NCBI GenBank assembly: GCA_032164245.1
Contig: JAVMKO010000003.1
Coordinates: 36,393,390 to 36,457,389 of the forward strand
Direction: 5' to 3'
Length of the DNA: 64,000 nt
Source: Sternotherus odoratus
Lineage: Eukaryota > Chordata > Testudines > Kinosternidae
Shown here one piece after another: positions 24,105 through 34,930 of the stretch (its first letter is position 1; each line of letters opens with the position of its first letter). The notes under the pieces were generated by a model, which was not told the DNA's origin, did not search any database, and saw nothing but the letters and a program-made list of their open reading frames with translations. A program made the translations under genes and the position numbers.

Positions 24105-24399
24105 GAGTATATCTACACTGCAACAGGGGACCCAGCAGCAGAATCTCCGAGCCAAGGTTAATTCACTTGGGCTTGTGAGGCTCAAGTGATGAAGCTAAAT
24201 AGAATAGTGTCTGGTTCCAGCCCAGGCTGGAACCTGGGTTCTGAGACCCTACCTCCTGCCCAGGTCTCAGAGCCCCGGCTCCAGCCTAAGCCAGAACATC
24301 TACACTACTATTTTTGACAATGTAGCCCATACCCAAGGCAGTTGACTAGGTTCTGAGATTTGCTGCCTTTTTTTTTTTTTTTGCATTGTAGATATATCC
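24105..24399. mobile_element. small DNA element with TCTACA inverted ends
   Basis: The left end GAGTATATCTACACTGC and the right end read inward, GGATATATCTACAATGC, are inverted repeats. The flanking triplet is ATA on each side (24102-24104 and 24400-24402). A T-run of about 15 lies near the right end. No coding sequence. Confidence 0.6.
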
Positions 24400-24402
24400 A
24401 TA

Positions 24403-25680
24403 GATAAGCAATAGTATGTTGCACTTTAAAGACCATGCAAGCAGATAAGCTCTATTTCCTTGCTGGTTGAATGGTCGTGTCAATCCTTCAAATACTGCAG
24501 TTAGTAAAAGAGATTAAATTTCCTTTGTGTTCTTTATAATGGGGGTAAGTCAGAGGTGGGAGTCATCTATAAAACTGGCACATTTGGATGCTAGTGTGTC
24601 CCAACTCTGTTGATATGATTGTGCTCTGCTGTGCACTGCACAATATTTGTGAGGGTTAAGATGAGTATTTCTGTGTCGGTAAAGGCAAGTATTTCTGTGC
24701 CAAGCAGGCTCGGGATGCTCCCCATTTGCAAACTCTGTACAGGTGGCCAGATCCTACACAAATATACGCTGGTGCTGAGTCCTGATGGGCAAGGGAAATT
24801 AGGGATGCCATATGTGCACACATTCCGACAGTGCAGGAAGACAGAGGATGACATTCATCCTGTGTTTTTCTGAGGGCCAGCTTTTCTGTGAATCTGTTTT
24901 AATTGTATAAGAAGGCACATGCCAACATACACTTTTTTGGGGTGGGGGAGTTCTTCTGATTCATTTTATCATCAGGTGATATCACTTGCTGAAATTCTTA
25001 ACCTGTTTCTTGGCACGGGGTACCTAGAATGGTTTACAGCTAGGGATGGTGTTTCTGATATGAAGGGCTGCAGCAGTTGTGTGATGTATTTGTGCTTCTC
25101 ACTACTGACCGTGTATGTGATTCTTTTCAGCAACATTGATGCACTGTCAATAGGTCTTGTGGTGCAGATCTGCTGATGGGGACATTACAGCCATTGTTTC
25201 ATTGTCTGTCTTCTCATTTTTTATGTCTTTAATCTGATTTCCAGTTCTGTGGGAAGCCTCACTTAACTGAATTTACACAATGGCTTAGTGGTTTGCTAAG
25301 TGGTTGTTGCTAGGGACCACTGCAGTCTCTTGCGATGTGTTGAGATTTAAGTTACCTATTAACAGGGGTTCAATACAGGTTTGAAGTGCATTATTCAGTA
25401 AGGTATCTTTGAACTTTTATAAGGTGGGGGGTGGATTGTTGTGGGGGTCAAATGCAACCATTATGTTACTGTTTTGTCTGTGTACTGTCCCCAGCACCTA
25501 CTGCAATTTACAGTTATTTCTGATTCTCTTAATAGGTCTGTTGAAATGTGTTTAAGAACTGGGGAGGGAGGAACTGTACAGGAGAGTGGGATTCCTAATG
25601 TAGTCATGCTGCCTTAGCAAAGGGACACATCCTCGGGGCTCCCGAGGGGTCCATGACAGAGTTCTGTGTTGTGTCAAGGA
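24403..25680. other. non-coding stretch
   Basis: Frames at 24619-24873 and 24919-25176 have no recognisable product. Confidence 0.45.
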
Positions 25681-26036
25681 AAAGAGGAGTGAGGGGGGAT
25701 TTGATAACAGCCTTCAACTACCTGAAGTGGGGTTCCAAAGAGGATGAATCTCTGCAGACGTGGCAGATGACAGAACAAGGAGTAATGGTCTCAAGTTTCA
25801 GTTGGGGAGGTCTAGGTTGGATATTAGGAAAAACTATTTCACTGAGAGAGTGGTGAAGCACTGGACTGGATTACCTAGGGAGGTGGTGGAATCTCCATCC
25901 TTAGAGATTTTTAAGGCCCAGCTTGACAAAGCCCTGGCTGGGATGATTTAATTGGGATTGGTCCTTCTTTGAGCAGGGGGTTTGACTAGATGATCTCCTG
26001 AGGTCTCTTCCAACCCTAATCTTCTATGATTCGATG
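25681..26036 (+). mobile_element. CR1 LINE 3' end
   Basis: The plus strand shows the CR1 3' signature: GGGGGATTTGATAACAGCC, then AACTATTTCACTGAGAGAG, then GGAATCTCCATCC, the GGTCTCTTCCAACCC motif and a terminal CTATGATTCGATGA short repeat. The copy is 5'-truncated, as most CR1 insertions are. Confidence 0.88.
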
Positions 26037-26244
26037 ATCACAGGCCTCAAACCCAGGGCCATGGATCCTCAGGCAGCACTCAGGCTGTGACAGCCATTTA
26101 ACAGCTTGTGTGAGTAACTATGGAGTGTCCAGGGAAGGGCTAGTTCACCCTGCCCCCAAAGCTCCCAGTTGGGGGAAACATCCAGCTCCCTTGATTGGCT
26201 AAGGAGTACAATATCAACAAGGACGTAACAGGAAGGTGTCTGAG

Positions 26245-26248
26245 CAAC
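26245..26248. repeat. ERV target-site duplication, left copy (CAAC)
   Basis: Identical to 31810-31813 on the other side of the provirus. Confidence 0.8.
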
Positions 26249-26734
26249 TGTTGCAAAAACTGCTTTTACCTTTGGAGCTTTTAATCCCAATATCTCCCAA
26301 AGGACAGGCGTGACGCAGTAGGTTTCTGGAAAACAAAATTTATTGCAAGCAATAGGAGTCAGAGGGGTTAATACCCAACAACTGGCTCAGCTCCATGCAG
26401 GCTGAGGCCTTTCTTATACTCAGGTGTGAATAAGGGAGGGGGGCTTTCAATACACTTACACAGGTGATAACACTTAATGGCTATCACATCCATTGTTCAG
26501 TATTAATCTATGCCATTTACATGTCTGGTAAACAGGAGGCCAGGATCCTTAGGGGTACTCAGACACTATGACGCCTTGCCCAGCTGTGGCAGGGCAAACA
26601 CGAGTTTAAGATGCATGCAGAACAGGGGTCAGGAGTGCATACATAAGGATGAGACTATGTTCTAAGGCTGTTTTTTAAAATCATACTACACAACATTCAT
26701 AATACTGTTGCTTCTAAATTGCGTTATTCCAACA
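26249..26734 (-). repeat. ERV 3' LTR
   Basis: 486 bp, beginning TG and ending CA. On the minus strand a TATAAG box (26418-26413) lies about 70 bp before an AATAAA polyadenylation signal (26344-26339). It differs from the other LTR at only two positions that I could find by eye (A/G near 26462 and T/A near 26706). Confidence 0.95.
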
Positions 26735-26752
26735 ATCCCTCCTCTTTAAAAG
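26735..26752 (-). other. polypurine tract
   Basis: On the minus strand AAAGAGGAGGGAT directly precedes the 3' LTR, the position and composition expected for the plus-strand primer of a retrovirus. Confidence 0.75.
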
Positions 26753-27659
26753 ATAATTTCTTTTGTATTTTAAAAGCAAATTATTTTTAGTTTTTAAATT
26801 ATGCACCTATTCAGTTTAGGCACACCCAGTATTGGGGTGTTGAGGTAGATATTATTTGCAAAGACATAGCATTTCTCATTCATGAGAGCATATATTCTTC
26901 CTTGGGCAGCTAACATGTTTCAGGCCATTTTGACTTGCCCACTTGTTTCAGGATAGACTCTCACTGAGATTAACTGCTTGGTTTGTCTTTTAAACAAACA
27001 TTCTGAACATTGAAGCTTGGGAGCAAATTTGAGTTAAGCGAAGTATGAACCCGTCTAGTTGGAAGGCAATACATAATAGACTGTAGCTTTACATACTTAA
27101 TATCATGTTCCAATAAGTGCTAATTTACTGGTGGAAGCTTTATTTTTATCCAACCAGGAGTTACTTGTTACAAAATACTAAGTTTGGTCCCATTTTAGAT
27201 TATGCTGGACCAGATCTCTATTTTGGTAGCAATCAAGTCATGTTAACAGTAATCAGAGGGATAGGTACACAGAGGAGTTTCCATCCTGCATCTACTAAGA
27301 ACTAAGTACACACTTAACAATCACTTCTATTTTTCAAAATACAGGTTTTGACTTTCTGGAAATATCTAATAAAAACATTATACTCATGAAATAAATCTTG
27401 CTTAATCTAAAACAAGATTAATAACTTAAAATTGATTAATACTTCAATTTGATAAACATTATTAAGTCCTTTTGAATTTTATCTTCAGGCTGAGACCCGG
27501 CACGGCCTTCGCTAGCCACTTTTCTTCAGGGTTCTTCATCGTCCCCTCTCCAGTTGCTAGGGCTTGGGTTTGCCCCGCTGTCGTCTAATTCTCATCCTGG
27601 TCCGTCGAGGGTGGAGGCCTCAGCTGCCTCGTTGTCATCTGGGAAAAGGGCATGCTTAC

Positions 27660-28230
27660 ATCAGGCGTGGTGAATTCAGGCTTCCTTTTCTGCCACCTTG
27701 ATGATAGTTGGGGTGGCCAAGGCACCTGGTATGGTCCTTTTCACAGGGGCTGGAGCAGAACTTCCTTGTAGGCTTTAACAAAGACTCAAGAACCAGGTTC
27801 TATCGGGTGTGCTTTTACATTTAAAAGCAGTCTCATATCTGTGGAGAGAGTTAGCCTGTCTCTGGAGCTGTAAAACAAAAGAAGTTAGTCCTGCTTTTTC
27901 AAGCACCAAATCAGCAGTCATGGAATATTTGACTAGGTAAACTGAGGAAGTCCTGCCAAAAAGTAGTTCAAAAGGTGACAACTTGACTTCTAGGAGTGTC
28001 ATGGAGATTGTGCAGCACAAGGAGTAATGCATTTATCCAGTTAAGACCAGTGTCTTTGCATATTTGTCTTTTTAACCTGGCCATTAGATTGCAGGTGCCA
28101 AGGTGTGTGGCACTTCTACTGAACTCTCAAGGCACTCATAACTTGCTGAAAAGCTGTTTCTGTAAAATGAGACCCACGGTTTAAGTCTGTCATCTTGGGT
28201 ACCAATACCTAGGGATAAAATCATTTAAGA
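27660..28230 (-). pseudogene. retroviral integrase remnant
   Basis: On the minus strand, pieces of a gammaretroviral integrase follow in order. GSHFTE-like core sequence lies near 28150-28177, an SPFELLFGR segment near 27955-27980, GPYQV near 27725-27737 and a TIIKVAEKEA segment near 27665-27710. Integrase inserts viral DNA into the host genome. Stops and frameshifts separate the pieces. The longest open part is 28032-27775. The fragments lie toward the 3' end of the provirus, where pol ends. Confidence 0.78.
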
Positions 28231-30464
28231 GACATTTGTCCACAGTCTAAGCATTTGCTCTTTTGGTAGGAAATGCTATACACAGGATGGCAGTTCAGAA
28301 AAGTTAATTTGAGGCTTCTTAAAAAGAAAGACAGCTCAGGGCCAGGTTCTGGATGACCTTTGACTCCTCCTGATTGAATTGCTGATATGACAAGCAAATC
28401 CTTTTACAATGTAAAACATGGGTCCAGACAGTTAATCAGTCTTTAGTATTTCACAAAAACAATGGTAATGGACAGTCCCAAGGTGTTGCTGTTCAGGATC
28501 TTTAGGTAATGTATTCTTTACCTGTGAGTGAGAAAAAAGTCTAACACATTTCATTAATACTTGGCAGTGTTACAAACTTTACAACTGAGTGAGCATTTTA
28601 GACCTCCCTCTCTCTCTCTCACACACACATACACACCTTTCTTTATCTTACATTGTTTTTATACAGTACTTCAGTTTTACATACAGTTTTATAATAAAAA
28701 TAACTGAATTACAGAGCTTTGGAGTAACAGAACAGGACAAGCATACCAACTGTTGAGGCCACTTGGTACCTCTGGTGTCTAATAGCTTTCCTTCCCTCCC
28801 TCGCCCTCTGGCTAGAAATCTGGGGGTAGCCAGAAGAATTCCATGTGTAATTTGAGGAGTGAGTTAACTTGTCATGTTAATGCTTCCAAAGTCTATTGGT
28901 ATTTAATTTCAATTGAAAATTATTGTTCACATTGTTCTTAGCTAGTGAAATTATAACAAGTATATTTAAACCTAAACATTGTAAAAACAATTTTATATTA
29001 CAAATTGAATAAACAAATATCTATATTTCAATTCTGAAGTATATTGCTTCATGTACAATTTATCACAAACACAGTTTTGGCCACTTAGACAAACAAGACA
29101 TAGAACATAAAATACAATTCTTATTGTGCCAGTAAGTGCAAAGTTTGTCAGCTGTCATCAGCTTTCTTTGATTTTTCTGAAAGACTAAAAACCAACCAAC
29201 TAAACAGACAAACATATCTCCACCCTTTCTAAGGGAATTAGTTATTATTTAAAATATATATATATTTACACTTAACAAATTCAACCAAACCATCTATTGC
29301 CACATACTTGCAAGCTAATAATCTCTGTGCTTGGATTATTTATCATAAGGATTTATTTACAGACATTTTAGACACTAAAACATTTTCTTGTTTTTACTAA
29401 AATTATTTCTTTTATTTGTTTTCTAGGCAAACCAGGTTTCAGTTACTTTTTATCAATTAGGTAATTTACATGAAAACAGATGTTTTCTGGCTTGCTTTTT
29501 GGATTCAAAGCTAGTTACAGCCTAAAAGAATACAATTATTTCTACTAGAATTTTTACTTTTAACTTTTGCCTTTGAAACACAGTGATTTGAAACACCACT
29601 ACTGTAGGTAACAAAGCCTGTGGCACCTTAAAGACTAACTATAAAGTTTTGAAGCATAAGTTTTCCTCGGTACTTGGAGGTCAATGGGGCCCTGAGACAG
29701 ACATTAGCAAGTAATTTGCATTTTCACAGAATAAAGCTTTTGGGGCTAGGTTTACAAGAGATACTATTTATTTTTACTAACAAGCTAGTTTTAAAGTTTC
29801 ATTGTCTTTCTTTACCCAGAGACCACAAGTTACATTCAAAGTGTCTAGAGATGAGGGTATACCACTTACGATACTAACTGCACAGCTGTCCTGCTCTGAA
29901 GATACATCTACCCAGTTATCTTTTGAGCCTGAGACACAGACTGTCTACCTGCAGAATCAGCATGGGGACATTCCTCCCTGAACAATCTTGTTTCCCTATC
30001 ACTGGTGAAACACAGCCACTTGGATATAGGGATGTTCCAATTCCTTCTCAAAGCTATCTCCACTCAAATCACTTTCACACTTTTTAACTGCAGCAGACTG
30101 CTTACATATTTTTCCTTCAGGAACTTCTTTAGGAAACAATTCACTACTTACAAATCCCGTTTTTACCTCCTTCACCTAGGGCTTGCTCCCAAGGAATACT
30201 TTCCTGAGCAATCAAATTCTTTGCTCACACTTTATGATCATCCTTTTCCTATCAGGCGGATTTTTACAAAATCCCCTTTCAGGCAAATTCACAGACTTAC
30301 TGAACAAGAGGTTAGAGTTATCCTGCTTTCCTTTGCCAGATACCAGTTTAGGAATTGCTTCCTTCCTGGTACAAGTTGTTAATCTTGTTAGTAGGTAACA
30401 CAACCAAATCACTTTTCTGAGCATTAGCTGAATTCAAAACCAACTCTGACACACTACACTATTC
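28231..30464. other. ERV interior without recognisable genes
   Basis: This is where the rest of gag and pol would lie, but it is AT-rich and no protease, reverse transcriptase or RNase H motif is visible on either strand. It contains a (TC)n(AC)n microsatellite near 28608-28636 and a PLE tail fragment at 29608-29664. Confidence 0.5.
29608..29664 (-). mobile_element. short PLE tail fragment inside ERV
   Basis: GTAACAAAG, then TGTGGCACCTTAAAGACTAAC and GAAGCATAAG match the PLE 3' tail over about 57 bp, ending in the hammerhead-like stem. Confidence 0.78.
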
Positions 30465-30719
30465 TCACCCATCACAGACTGACAGACACCTTCTAGGAGA
30501 TTTAAAAACACATTCTTCTTTCACTAGACACACAGCTTGGGATTTTGCTTTCTTTGTCCCAGCACACAGACAACTGCTTGGAGACTGAGGTAGCTTTCTC
30601 CATAAGCAGGTTAATACTTCTGACAGACACAGGCACACTTTCTCACTGTTACACTCCTCCACACAGGACACAGGTAAGGCATAGGGACCCCTTTTTCTCA
30701 CTATCCTTACCAGGCACAT
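30465..30719 (-). other. Cys-rich open frame in ERV interior
   Basis: An 84-codon frame with eleven Cys residues lies just downstream of the gag matrix remnant in proviral orientation. I do not recognise it. The Cys spacing is not that of a CCHC zinc knuckle. Confidence 0.25.
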
Positions 30720-30778
30720 CTTAGGTTTATTTTTACAAGCTGTACCAGCTAAAACTATTTAATATAGGGGAACTGGGT

Positions 30779-31009
30779 TTAATGTTGATTTCTAATTACC
30801 ATCTTATAAACCCTGATTGTAAGGGTGACATTAAAGGACCTGGAATCAGGCCAACCAAGATCAAATGTGGTCCATTTTGACTGACAAAACTTAATTAAAT
30901 CATTCTCAGTTATCTTAATACCATAATCACTCTCAAATTTACCAAAGTTACGTAACATACAACCAAAGGGAAAGGCGGAATCTTCCACTCGGGAGCGACC
31001 CGATCTCAT
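30779..31009 (-). pseudogene. retroviral gag, matrix-like N terminus
   Basis: The 76-codon frame starts at an ATG about 315 bp downstream of the 5' LTR. Its middle carries the pattern Cys, two residues, a Lys-Trp pair, Thr-Phe, then GWP and Ser-Phe-Asn, seen in gammaretroviral matrix proteins, which line the inner face of the virion membrane. An in-frame TAA ends it at 30779, and matrix-like codons (FPYI) follow after the stop, so it is truncated by mutation. Confidence 0.68.
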
Positions 31010-31301
31010 TGTTATACCAAATGATTCACAAGGAATCTACAAACGGCAAATTAATACAAAAGTACTAAAATCACCAACCAAATTAACAATGGGAATAATG
31101 GAGATACTTACACCGCTCTGTTTCCCAGGCGCCTACCAAACTCCAGAAACCTCTGGTCTTGCCTGATTTGTAGGGACTCACGCTTTAACGTTCCGGGTAT
31201 CACTGCAGACCGGGTCGAGAGTTAGGACAGGCAAAAATGGCCTGGTGTACACTTTCCCTCCTCTGGTCGGTCTGTTGTGATCACGGAGTCGTCCAAAGGT
31301 G

Positions 31302-31323
31302 TCCCATCTGGGGGTGCCAGAAT
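31302..31323 (-). other. putative primer-binding site
   Basis: On the minus strand TGGCACCCCCAGATGGGA begins four bases after the 5' LTR. The leading TGG pairs with the universal CCA end of tRNAs. I could not match the rest confidently to one tRNA. Confidence 0.6.
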
Positions 31324-31809
31324 TGTTGCAAAAACTGCTTTTACCTTTGGAGCTTTTAATCCCAATATCTCCCAAAGGACAGGCGTGACGCAGTAGGTTT
31401 CTGGAAAACAAAATTTATTGCAAGCAATAGGAGTCAGAGGGGTTAATACCCAACAACTGGCTCAGCTCCATGCAGGCTGAGGCCTTTCTTATACTCAGGT
31501 GTGAATAAGGGAGGGGGGCTTTCAATACACTTACACGGGTGATAACACTTAATGGCTATCACATCCATTGTTCAGTATTAATCTATGCCATTTACATGTC
31601 TGGTAAACAGGAGGCCAGGATCCTTAGGGGTACTCAGACACTATGACGCCTTGCCCAGCTGTGGCAGGGCAAACACGAGTTTAAGATGCATGCAGAACAG
31701 GGGTCAGGAGTGCATACATAAGGATGAGACTATGTTCTAAGGCTGTTTTTTAAAATCATACTACACAACATTCATAATACAGTTGCTTCTAAATTGCGTT
31801 ATTCCAACA
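31324..31809 (-). repeat. ERV 5' LTR
   Basis: 486 bp, the same length as the other LTR. The AATAAA signal is at 31419-31414 on the minus strand. Confidence 0.95.
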
Positions 31810-31813
31810 CAAC
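31810..31813. repeat. ERV target-site duplication, right copy (CAAC)
   Basis: Matches 26245-26248. Confidence 0.8.
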
Positions 31814-33346
31814 TAAAGGAATCTTTGGGTGGATGAGACTCTGGACCATTCCTGTTTACCTGACACTTGAGCCCTGCATTCCTGCCTGCTCCTGGTTTCT
31901 ATTTTTCTGCCTGCTCCTGATTCCTGTCCTCCCATCCCAGACACAGTTTACTATCAGTTCCTGCTGTCCTGCCATATTAAGATTTCTTCCCTCCGCCTTA
32001 CCACTGATGCTGTCTCCAGCAGAGATCCCTGACCTGGCACCTGATTCTGTCTCCATCTCTGATCTTAAGCCTGGTATCTGGAACTGTTTTTCGTTTTGAC
32101 CCTCTGCTCTGACTTCTCACACCCCAGTCACTGCACACTGTTGACTTCCCACAGGAAAGAAGGGGAGGAGAATACAATCTTCCCATCAGCCTGGCAGCTC
32201 TCCTCCTTCACCAATGGGTGGAGGGGAAACAACAGAAGTCATAAACACCCAGTTAGAGGACTGAGAACAGTCAGGCAGCACTGCAAGCAGTCTCTGACCC
32301 TGGGCAGAGCCCCAGATGCCTGGGAAAGCAGAAGGGAAGGAAAGCAGAAGGGAAGGCTATGCCATCCATCCAGGTTTCATCTGGACAGTCTGGGTTGAGG
32401 CTTGTGTGTCCAGGTGCCATTTGACAAGTCATGATGTCCATTTTTTTAATCTGGGGGAAGAGGTTGAGAAAAGGGTGAAGTCTGGGGGAGGTAACAGGGT
32501 GGGGCATGAAAAGAAGAAGAGCGGGGGAAGGGCCTCGAGGGAAGAGGTGAAGCAGGTGTGGGGCTTTTGGGGGGGAAGAGGAGCAGCAGGGTCAGGGCCT
32601 TGTTGGTCTGGTTACTAGCCATTAGAGAAATGTCAACTGTACCCAGGGAGGATCTGCTTGCCTGCACCAATCTCCTGACCACACGGCCAGAAAATGAACC
32701 TGAGTGACTACCCTGTCTTCTAGTTAGATAGATTAATGGGTTAGATACAGAGCCTCATTGCATTCACTGAAGCTATTTACTAAGTACCCGATCTGGATAT
32801 GCCTCTGTGAAATCACTTTCACCTACGTGGATCATCAAGATCTGTACTGCCAGTTCCCAGTACAATAAAGTGTATTTCTAACAGGATCTCCTTGCAACAA
32901 GTCTCCATGTGCACCACCTGGGTATCTGAGACCTGGTGAACAGATGGAACCCAGAGGGGAATAATTTTTGGAAAGAAACAGTGGAGGAGTGTGTGATCAT
33001 GTGACCTAGTGTGCTTGCCAGCATAGCTTTTAATAATTAGTATTCTACAAGGTTCAGGGTTTGGTATATAGAGACCCCAGCATGCTCAATACCATGGCAA
33101 ACACACCATTAAAAATCTTTTAAACCTTTTATTAAAGATACAGAAAAGAAGAAAATGGTTAAAGTGTTTGAAATGTAATTAACATCTTCTCTTTTACTTT
33201 AACAACATCCCTTGTTCCCTTTTGCATTAGCTGAAGGGAGTAAAAACTCCCTTGTTTGACAGTCTCCTTAATGGTATTAAAATGGTAATAACTATTCTTG
33301 TGGGAAAAAGAGAAGTTAGTTGAGATGGTATTAGGACCGGAAGACA
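31814..33346. other. non-coding stretch
   Basis: Overlapping frames on both strands at 32096-32682 are unrecognised; a purine-rich run lies near 32450-32600. Confidence 0.45.
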
Positions 33347-33823
33347 TTGTAACGGGCAATCTCTAGGAAGTGCAGTTATGCTTCTAAGTCAACTCCAGGA
33401 GAGTGCATAATGGTGGTATTATCTGAGAATGACCTTCTTGTTATCTGTGTGTTTGGGAACCAATTCCCAGCTGCATGAGTGTTTACCCCGTCTGTGTGAG
33501 AATGAATGCGTGGGAAACCAAATGGGAAAACTAAGGCAGGACTGCGTAACCAACAAGTGTTAACCAATCAGTTTGTTGCTTGCTATTAATGAGATGAGTA
33601 TGTATGAGATGCAAATGAGCATGGGTATATCTGTGGGTTGGGCTTCTTCTTTGGGCACTCTGAACATCGCTTGAGTGTGTCAGTCATCTTGTATTGCGGC
33701 CGTGCTGGCAGATAAGCCCCCCAGCATGAAATGCGGCCCCCTCCAATAAATTCACCACTTTCCAACTAGCCACCTGTGTGAGGCCTCGTTTCTCCCAGCA
33801 ATGAGATAAGCCCCCTGCAACAG
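33347..33823 (+). repeat. possible solo LTR
   Basis: The block could start TGTAACGGG and end CTGCAACA. It has an AATAAA at 33745-33750 followed by GTGTGAGGCCTCGTTTCTCC, the layout of an R/U5 region. I found no convincing target duplication, so the ends are uncertain. Confidence 0.4.
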
Positions 33824-34539
33824 ATGGGTTGGAACTGTTGTTGTTAAAGTTCAATTCCATTTAATCGCTGCTGGTGGTTGTGATTCAACAGAGGTGGTTA
33901 CATCATTTGGGTCCCTCTCTCTGACCCAGTCTAGTCAGGACATTGCTCAAATCAGGATGATGAAGGCCTGTGGTCCCATGAGATGGTGGGGATGGCAGCC
34001 ATTGTGGTGAAGCTTGCTCTAATAGCCAATTTTTCACTCCAACGTCTCTTCAAAGACCCACAAAGTGAAAGGTGGGTGACACAGCCCAGTCCCTTATTAC
34101 TTTGTTCACCAACTAGGCCTACTTTCTGACACACCAGTTGTGGGTCACTGATTTCTAGTTCTACTCTTTTCTTGTTTGCCAGGCAGGACCTTAACACAAT
34201 CTCTAAGTCCTAGCAGTAGGCCTTTTTGTTTGAACTAATTTAGCCTTTCTGTCTCCCCTTCATACATTTTTCCCATCAATATTTGTTGTTACAGGTTATT
34301 GTGACATCTTATGAACTTTCACATACTTTTTGCAGTTGAGCTCACAAACAGGGTACATTTATAGGCCCAATTATCACTCTAGTTCTCAAAACACAAAAAT
34401 ATCATCTGAGAATTGTTCCCAAAGTTTAATTTCTTTGACCATTTCTCCTACTACTCCTACTCAGCCATGGGGAATGGTGAGGCAGGATAACTCTTGGAGC
34501 CGCACTGTGATTTCTCCATAAAGGGACTATGGGGGCTGG
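33824..34539. other. non-coding stretch
   Basis: Short frames only; nothing recognised. Confidence 0.45.
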
Positions 34540-34930
34540 TTATTGTGGGTGTCCTTGCACTCCATCGGGCCCAGTATTTCCCTCCTGCCCCGTGGAAGTG
34601 TTGTTTGGATGCAGAACTGAAGGTATAAGAACACCCTGGTCTTCTGATGGAGGAGGTGGCAGAGGAGCGTGTCCTGGGGCTTCAGCAGCAGCAGGAAACT
34701 GCACTTTGCCAGACATCAATCCAATTAGCCATTCCATAAGGGTGTGTTCCCATTCTTGATGCCATTTCTCCTCTAGGAACTGGTCCAAAAGCCCCCTCCT
34801 CCTGCTGCAGAGCCCACTTCTCTTTTCCTCTCAGGAACTCGGACTGCTCCTGACTTCTCCACTCCATCTCAGAATATAAGTCCTCCATTGCCCTTTTATA
34901 TCTTCCTCGCTCTCTCTGGGGTGCTGATCC
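34540..34930 (-). pseudogene. degraded coding remnant, Glu/Trp-rich helical C terminus
   Basis: On the minus strand one frame reads a charged segment with MEDLYSEMEWRSQEQSEFL and WALQQEEG (about 34888-34770). A neighbouring frame continues with LEEKWHQEWEHTLMEWLIGLM and then a Pro-rich tail ending at a stop near 34540. A single frameshift between them would explain the pair. The composition resembles the C-terminal part of Myb/SANT-like DNA-binding proteins, but that is a guess from composition only. Confidence 0.3.

Larger units (their letters stand above)
26249..31809 (-). mobile_element. class I (gamma-like) endogenous retrovirus, defective
   Basis: Two 486-bp LTRs, in direct repeat, bound a 4.6-kb interior, and a 4-bp CAAC flanks both sides (26245-26248 and 31810-31813). 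Orientation is minus: a primer-binding-like TGGCACCCCC lies next to the right LTR and a purine tract lies next to the left LTR. A matrix-like gag start and a broken integrase are the only gene parts I recognise. Reverse transcriptase is absent, and only about 0.9 kb separates integrase from the 3' LTR, too little for a full envelope gene. The 4-bp duplication and the gag and integrase patterns fit gammaretrovirus-related ERVs. Confidence 0.92.

Noticed and set aside
30005..30382. 125-codon plus-strand frame in the ERV interior
   Set aside because: It is antisense to the provirus and shows no domain.
33340..33830. Target duplication for the putative solo LTR
   Set aside because: GACAT and GATGG at the candidate ends do not match, so boundaries are left open.
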